This document shows positions 59,182 to 64,000 of a stretch of DNA of 64,000 nt, in pieces. Positions within the stretch are counted from its first letter, which is position 1. Each line of letters starts with the position of its first letter. The position numbers and the translations under genes were made by a program. Source of the DNA: Neoarius graeffei (lineage: Eukaryota; Chordata; Actinopteri; Siluriformes; Ariidae); NCBI RefSeq assembly GCF_027579695.1, contig NC_083586.1, forward strand, positions 7,750,001 through 7,814,000, written 5' to 3'. The notes beneath the pieces are model-generated. The model was given only the letters and a program-made list of their open reading frames with translations. It did not search any database and was not told the origin of the DNA.

Positions 59182-61021
59182 TCAGTCCGTTCCAACATGA
59201 AGGTCTTCACTGCTGCCGGTGAACTGTAGCTGTGCACATGGTCCTTGAGTCTTATCTGTAATCCCAGGGGGAGGTGGTGCCCTCCGTTTTTTGGGTGCTG
59301 TAGCAGTAGGATATATCATTAAAGATATTGGGGTACACAAGGCCTGACCATGAGACAGCTCTGTGTACGGTACTTGATTTGAGTGTCCTCTTGGGCTTGC
59401 CAAAGACACTTGGCTTAAAGACAATAGTCTCTCCATTTTCTCAGGAAAACGCAGTCTGGGGGGTGAAGGAGATACAGAGGGGCTTGGGGTTACATCCACT
59501 GTTGTTGTTGGTGATTGCCTATTGCCAGTCTCAGGAGGTTGTGGTGATGCTTGTTTATCTAATTGTCTTTCTGATAGTTCTGCCAGCTTACCCGTTAGCT
59601 CAGATATCATGTTGCTAGCCTTGGAAAGTGACGGGGATGTGTGTGGTGATAGATCCACCCTCTGATCAGTTTCCTGAACTGTATTGGGGGCAGATGAGTC
59701 AGCATGATCCTCTGTAGTTGCTGGGGGCTTAGTTGCCTTCGTTGGTGACAAGGAGTTTTGCTTGACTCCACTGAGAATGGGAACTGAGATTGGACATTTC
59801 CCGGAATGTTGTGAATCATCTGTATGTTTGAGGTTGTTTATCATTTTTTCAGTTTGTAATCCATCAGAGTGAGCGTTAGTCCCACTTCTTTCTACCTGCA
59901 GATTCACTGCTTGAGTTTGAACCTCAGCAGTGTGTTTCCGTACTGTTTTTGAGTCTTTGTTGATGTCCCTGGGAGGTCCAGTTTGTACCCAAACAGAGTT
60001 CATATCAGTGTTGTTAACTCCTTTCAGTGCAGCTACAGAGCGCTTATCAGAGAGTGTACCCAAGGTCGGCATGGAATGGTGGACAGAGTGTTGATAATGG
60101 TCTGCCAAGACTTTGGCACCAGTCCAGCTGAGTTCTGTGCTATTTGGGCTGAAAAAGGCTTTGCATTTCCAGAAAAGGTTAAAGTTGTCAATAAAATTAA
60201 TGCCAGAGGAAAAACATGTCTTTGCAAGCCAGGTGTTGAGACTGAGTAGTTGGAAACACCCGTAATTGCCGATCACAGATCCTGGTAATGGACCACTGAT
60301 AAAAAAAAGGCTTTCCAAGTCCATTTAGGGCAGAAAAAAGGTCTTTGAAAGATTTCCTCACAGTGAGCTGTTCCCTGAAAACATAATTTGCTCCAACATG
60401 CACAATAATGTGTTTAATTGATTTGTAGTTTGACAGCATTTTTGAAATGTTGTCTGTAGTCTCTGAGATGGAAGCGTGAGGAAAACAGCACACAACCATG
60501 GACTCTCCTCCAATATTTTTCACAGTGAAATCACCCACAACAAGGGTTGTAGGATTAACAGGTGTTGGCGGCTGCTTTCTACCTCTACTGTGAGCTTTAT
60601 TTTTGTTATTCAAATTCTGCCACTTTCTAGGAACTACTGGTTCCATGTCTGTAAGGCACTGAAATCTGTTCTGGAGTGTAATGGGCTGTGTATATCTGTA
60701 GTTTTCAGCCCGGTGGTATTCATAGACTGTAGGTCTGACGGCATCAGACCGCAATGGAGTTGAAGTTAATGCCCTTTTGTTTTTGGGTCTAGCACCTTGT
60801 CTTTTCCAGCAAGCAGTACTCACATTTTGCTTTGTGAAGTCAACCGATTCATCCAAGTTCCCATCATTCAGATGCTGAACATTCCCCGCATTCCCCTTAG
60901 CGGTATCGGCTGCTGGACTCCCTTCAATCCTTAATAGATGGGCATTAATCATAGATTCCAGGCTAGAAATTCTTTTTTCAAGCTCAGTCCATTTGTTACT
61001 AGAGTTCCTTGGTTTCCCCAT
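59182..61021 (-). pseudogene. LINE B ORF1 with esterase domain
   Basis: Starts MGKPRNSSNKWTELEKRISS at 61021. Short coiled-coil, a basic linker (KNKAHSRGRKQPPTP), then the SGNH/esterase-type domain usual for fish L2/CR1 ORF1: VVGDFTVKNIGGESMVVCCF, KHIIVHVGANYVFREQ. It continues in another frame near 60300 (LFFISGPLPGSV, LLSLNTWLAKTCFSSGINFI), then a Pro/Ser-rich C-terminal part to 59182. The nucleophile Ser of GDS is Phe here, and the Asn block reads GANY rather than GTND, so the esterase is dead in this copy. One frame change near 60250-60300. Confidence 0.82.
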
Positions 61022-61208
61022 TTTGCTATAATCCAGTCTTCTGTGTCAGTTGCTTTGTCTAACTTCTAGGTTATCTTGTATAAATGGGAGAAAACATCTG
61101 TCCTTCCTTGCTAAACTTGTTGAATGTAAGTAAAAAGAAAGCAAATAAGAAAAAATAGAGAAATAGTGAAAAAAGCAGAAAAGAGGAGTTCAAGCAGGAG
61201 CAAAGCAA

Positions 61209-61659
61209 AAAGCGTCCTACTCGCTTGAGTAGGAGGAGTAGTGGAAGATTTTGAGGACACAGACTTATCACCTTGCACTCTTTCACTTTCCTCAGCCTGC
61301 ACAGCGCGCTTCATTATATCTTTCATCCACTTCTCACATTTCCAGAAGAAATCATTCATTGATGCTTGTTTAGGCTCAAACCAATTCTTTTGATTTTCCA
61401 AAAATTCTTCCTCGCTCATAAATCGCTGCAAACTATAGTTTAAATCTTCGAATTCTTGCTGCAAACTACTGAAGTCAATGTGCAGCTTATTCTTAACGAG
61501 GTCAGCATTTGCATCATCCGCCATTAATTCTTCAATTTGCCTAATCATGCTAGTAGGCTGGCCTAGCTTGTTCTTACGTGCATGCATTTGTCTAGACTTA
61601 TGCTCTTCCATACCCTTTTTGGTCATTTTTACAGTTCGTTTCTCTTCTTGCTGTTCCAT
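61209..61659 (-). pseudogene. BEL/Pao gag N-terminal region (fossil)
   Basis: Minus sense from MEQQEEKRTVKMTKKGMEEH. A charged, helical start of the fossil's gag. 61660-61941 is the leader up to the LTR. Confidence 0.65.
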
Positions 61660-61941
61660 GTTAAGTAAACCCTTTCACATTCACATTAGTTAGCTTAACT
61701 GTTAGCACTTAGCTTTCCACTGCATTCCACTTCGTCATACAACAGAAAGACATCCTTTTACAGCTTCTGTTAGCGATCAGTAGCACGGCCAACACGTAGC
61801 AGTATTCAACTTACAGTCGTCATTTTCCTCTCCAACAACAGTCTTTAAGTCCATGAAATTGTATCCTATTTCCGTTCTCTTTATCCAGCCAGTCCAATTT
61901 GGAATCCAATAATCCATGAAAAGTTATTTTCTTGACTGAAA

Positions 61942-62467
61942 TGTAGTTTCCTAGGTTCCAATTGAAGCTTTAGCTTGACACTTAGCAAACTCCCTCATCC
62001 CAAAAGACACTTGAAAACATTCCACGAGTCCACTTCTTATGTTTAACTATTTACTTGAAACTCTTAAAAGCAACATTACAAAAATGAAGAAAGTTATCCA
62101 TAAAATATACACAGATTTCAAGGGTGTAGCATGGAGAGAGAGAGAGGTCAAAAAACTATTTTGCTCCAATCTCCTTTCTATTTCCTATTTCACCCCACAT
62201 ATCAAAATAAAGCACCCCAATAGTGGGCATCAGGATCACATTAAAAGTCCTGTCTTAACCTTACAGAGCAAATCAAATGCATATTAACATTTTTAAATCA
62301 AGAAATTATCAGCTGGGATAGGCTCCAGCTTGCCTGCGACCCTGTAGAACAGGATAAAGTGGCTAGAGATAATGAGATGAGATGAGATATTTATCATATT
62401 AATGAACTTGTACCCTTTAAAATGTAAAATTATTTTAACTTAAATAGGCTGCATTTAGGCTCCTACA
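61942..62467 (-). repeat. BEL/Pao LTR (5' side of element)
   Basis: Matches 28559-29013, plus an inserted SINE tail fragment at about 62311-62388. Confidence 0.88.
62311..62388 (+). mobile_element. SINE 3' fragment inside the LTR
   Basis: agctgggataggctccagct ... gagatgagatgagat is the last ~78 bp of the fish SINE. Absent from the other LTR, so it arrived after the LTR element. Confidence 0.85.
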
Positions 62468-62994
62468 CCTGCCATGCACATCATTATCGTTCAGTGTTAT
62501 CCTGATGGTGGACTCATGAACACTAACGTTAGCCAATGTGAGGGAGGCCTTCAGTTGCTTAGAAGTTACCCTGGGGTCCTTTGTGACCTCGCCGACTATT
62601 ACACTCCTTGGTCTTGGAGTGATCTTTGTTGGTTGACAACTCCTGCAGAGGGTAACAATGGTTTTGAATTTCCTCCATTTGTACACAATCTGTCTGACTG
62701 TGGGTTGGTGGAGTCCAAACTCTTTAGAGATGGTTTTGTAACCTTTTCCAGCCTGACGAGTATCAACAACACTTTTTCCGAGGTCCTCAGAAATCTTCTT
62801 TATTTGTACCATGATACACTTCACCAAACTTGTTGTGAAGCTCAGACTTTGATAGATCTCTGTTCTTTAAATAAAACAGGGTGCCCACTCACACCTGATT
62901 GCCATCCCATTGATTGAAAACACCTGACTCTAATTTCACCTTCAAATTAACTGCTAATCAGAGAGGTTCACACACTTTTGCTACTCACGGATAT

Positions 62995-63433
62995 GTCAAG
63001 TCAAAGTCCTGACCTTAATCCAATTGAAATATTGTGGAAGGACCTGAAGCAAGCAGTTCATGTGAGGAAACCCACCAACATCCCAGATTTGAAGCTGTTC
63101 TGTACAGAGGACTGGGCTAAAATTCCTCCAAGCCTGTGTGCAGGACTGATCAACAGTTACCGGAAATGTTTAGTTGCAGTTATTGTTGCACAAGGGAGTC
63201 ACACCAGATACTGAAAACAAAGGTTCACATACTTTTGCTACTCACAGATATGTAATATTGGATCATTTTCCTCAATATATAAATGACCAAGTATAATATT
63301 TTGTCTCAATTGTTTAACTGGGTTCTCTTTATCTATTTTTATGACTTGTGTGAAAATCTGATGATCTTTGAGGTCATATTTATGCAGAAATATAGAAAAT
63401 TCTAAAGCGTTCACAAACTTCCAAGCACCACTG
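62995..63433 (+). mobile_element. Tc1 3' piece fused head-on to copy 3
   Basis: Plus-strand Tc1 sequence from SQSPDLNPIEILWKDLKQAV (63003) to GSHTRY and the terminal repeat ending CAAGCACCACTG at 63433, followed by TA. It joins the minus-strand copy abruptly at about 62994. It keeps the Gln codon (KQAV) that is a stop in copies 1 and 2. Confidence 0.85.
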
Positions 63434-64000
63434 TAAAGCAACCATATGAATCTTACTTCTAGGGTAATTGTGGATAACTTATTTATTTATTTAATTAAAA
63501 CATGGCTCTATGCAAAAAAATTGAGCAAGTTTGCATCAGCTTACAGTATTTAATATACCTAACCTGTGTGAGGAACAAGCTCAAACGTCCCATATTTGTG
63601 CTAAATTTAATAACCCATAACTATCTGTGGTTGGTAGAAGAGAGCAACTGGACCTGCTTGAAGATTCTTGAAGACGTTTCGCCTCTCGTCTGAAAGGCTT
63701 CCTCAGTTCTGTCTGACTAATAGGGAGTATCAAGTATTTATCCTCTCATGGATTACCATAGAATCCGAACCAGAATGCTGATGGCTACACCGTAGGTGGC
63801 CGATAAAAGATGTCTTAGACACCCACCTCTGTTCAATGATGGCCACTCCAGGCTGACAAAAATGAACGATCCTCTCTGGCTAAGATGCCCGCCAGCCCTC
63901 CGGAAGTCCTCTCATACTCCCGCACCAGTCCAAGGGATCCCATCCCAAAGTGCGTAGAAACATATCTATGAAGATACTCAGTCATCCAGGTACATAGTAA
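63434..64000. other. Flank; possible Penelope-like repeat
   Basis: 63600-64000 contains tgaagacgtttcgcctctcg, a sequence I associate with fish Penelope-like repeat tails. No RT or endonuclease is visible before the window ends. Confidence 0.3.

Larger units (their letters stand above)
55956..61208 (-). mobile_element. L2-type LINE B, nearly full length
   Basis: About 5.25 kb on the minus strand inside the gag region of the LTR fossil. 3' end gcaaggcaaggcaagtttat; agcgt-like short duplication. Two ORFs with ORF1 esterase, then endonuclease and RT; the 5' UTR is about 61022-61208. More complete than LINE A but with frame changes in both ORFs. Confidence 0.85.
28559..62467 (-). mobile_element. 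BEL/Pao LTR retrotransposon fossil
   Basis: Minus-sense element inserted in Tc1 copy 3 with 5-bp duplication cctgc (28554-28558, 62468-62472). LTRs at 28559-29013 and 61942-62467 begin tgtagtttcc and end ctcctaca. By eye they differ at about 5% of positions, so it is not recent. Parts in order: gag-like, protease/zinc-knuckle, reverse transcriptase, RNase H, integrase. It is broken: three large insertions (29637-47770, 51101-54124, about 55956-61208) plus several small coding lesions. Family from the Pao-type RT, peptidase A17-like region and DUF5641-like integrase tail. Confidence 0.85.
27680..63433 (-). mobile_element. Tc1-like copy 3, split by the LTR fossil
   Basis: Left part 27680-28558, right part 62468-62994. 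Terminus CAGTGGTGCTTGAAAG at 27680 after TA. Transposase pieces are on the minus strand: 28464-27900 has the C-terminal DDE half (MDETKIELFGLNEKRY, MQQDNDPKH, SPDLNPIKMLWKDLK), 62827-62468 the N-terminal half (KISEDLGKSVVDTRQAGKGY). More diverged than copies 1 and 2. The junction bears the 5-bp duplication cctgc of the LTR insertion. The outer right end is replaced by a plus-strand Tc1 piece. Confidence 0.85.

Overview
This window looks like repeat-dense teleost fish DNA. Evidence: five near-identical tRNA-derived SINEs with perfect target duplications, several copies of a fish-type Tc1 element, hAT elements of at least five kinds, RTE and L2 LINEs, a BEL/Pao LTR fossil, and many CA/GT, GA and AT microsatellites. 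No bacterial operon, rRNA, true tRNA or CRISPR is visible. The only gene-like units with spliced exons are (a) a minus-strand gene at 92-5473 joining an SGNH-hydrolase-like domain to a C76/M48-like cysteine-protease domain, (b) a minus-strand DUF4806-like gene at about 31800-39493, and (c) one THAP exon inside a hAT element.

Layout. 1-5500: SGNH/C76 gene with a SINE in an intron. 5500-11270: non-coding, with a palindromic MITE, a 30-bp tandem array, three copies of a ~265-bp unit and a cluster of hairpins. 11270-21100: an RTE LINE, a THAP/TTF hAT, a second hAT transposase, a MITE and two inverted, almost identical Tc1 copies. The LINE, hAT, MITE and second transposase are each cut in two, and all four become collinear again (with exact 8-bp and 3-bp target duplications) if the 15295-17310 segment is turned round between the two Tc1 copies. 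21600-25410: a four-level nest (SINE > hAT > hAT > hAT). 25410-27680: an RTE-like LINE interrupted by a 614-bp element carrying a RecQ-like helicase fragment.

27680-63433: a Tc1 copy holds a BEL/Pao LTR element (28559-62467, 5-bp duplication cctgc). The LTR element holds an 18.1-kb TA-flanked inverted-repeat DNA element (29637-47770) and two L2 LINEs (51101-54124 and about 55956-61208). The 18.1-kb element in turn carries the DUF4806-like gene, two SINEs and a third at its right, several MITE/hAT insertions and a 2.48-kb giant palindrome. 63434-64000 is flank with a possible Penelope-like tail.

The best candidates for something new are the Tc1-bounded inversion, the 18.1-kb TA element with its DUF4806-like gene, the SGNH+C76 two-enzyme gene, the RecQ-fragment element and the giant palindrome. 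Family names come from recognising motifs by eye, without database searches. Coordinates of exon and element edges are by eye and may be off by a base or two.
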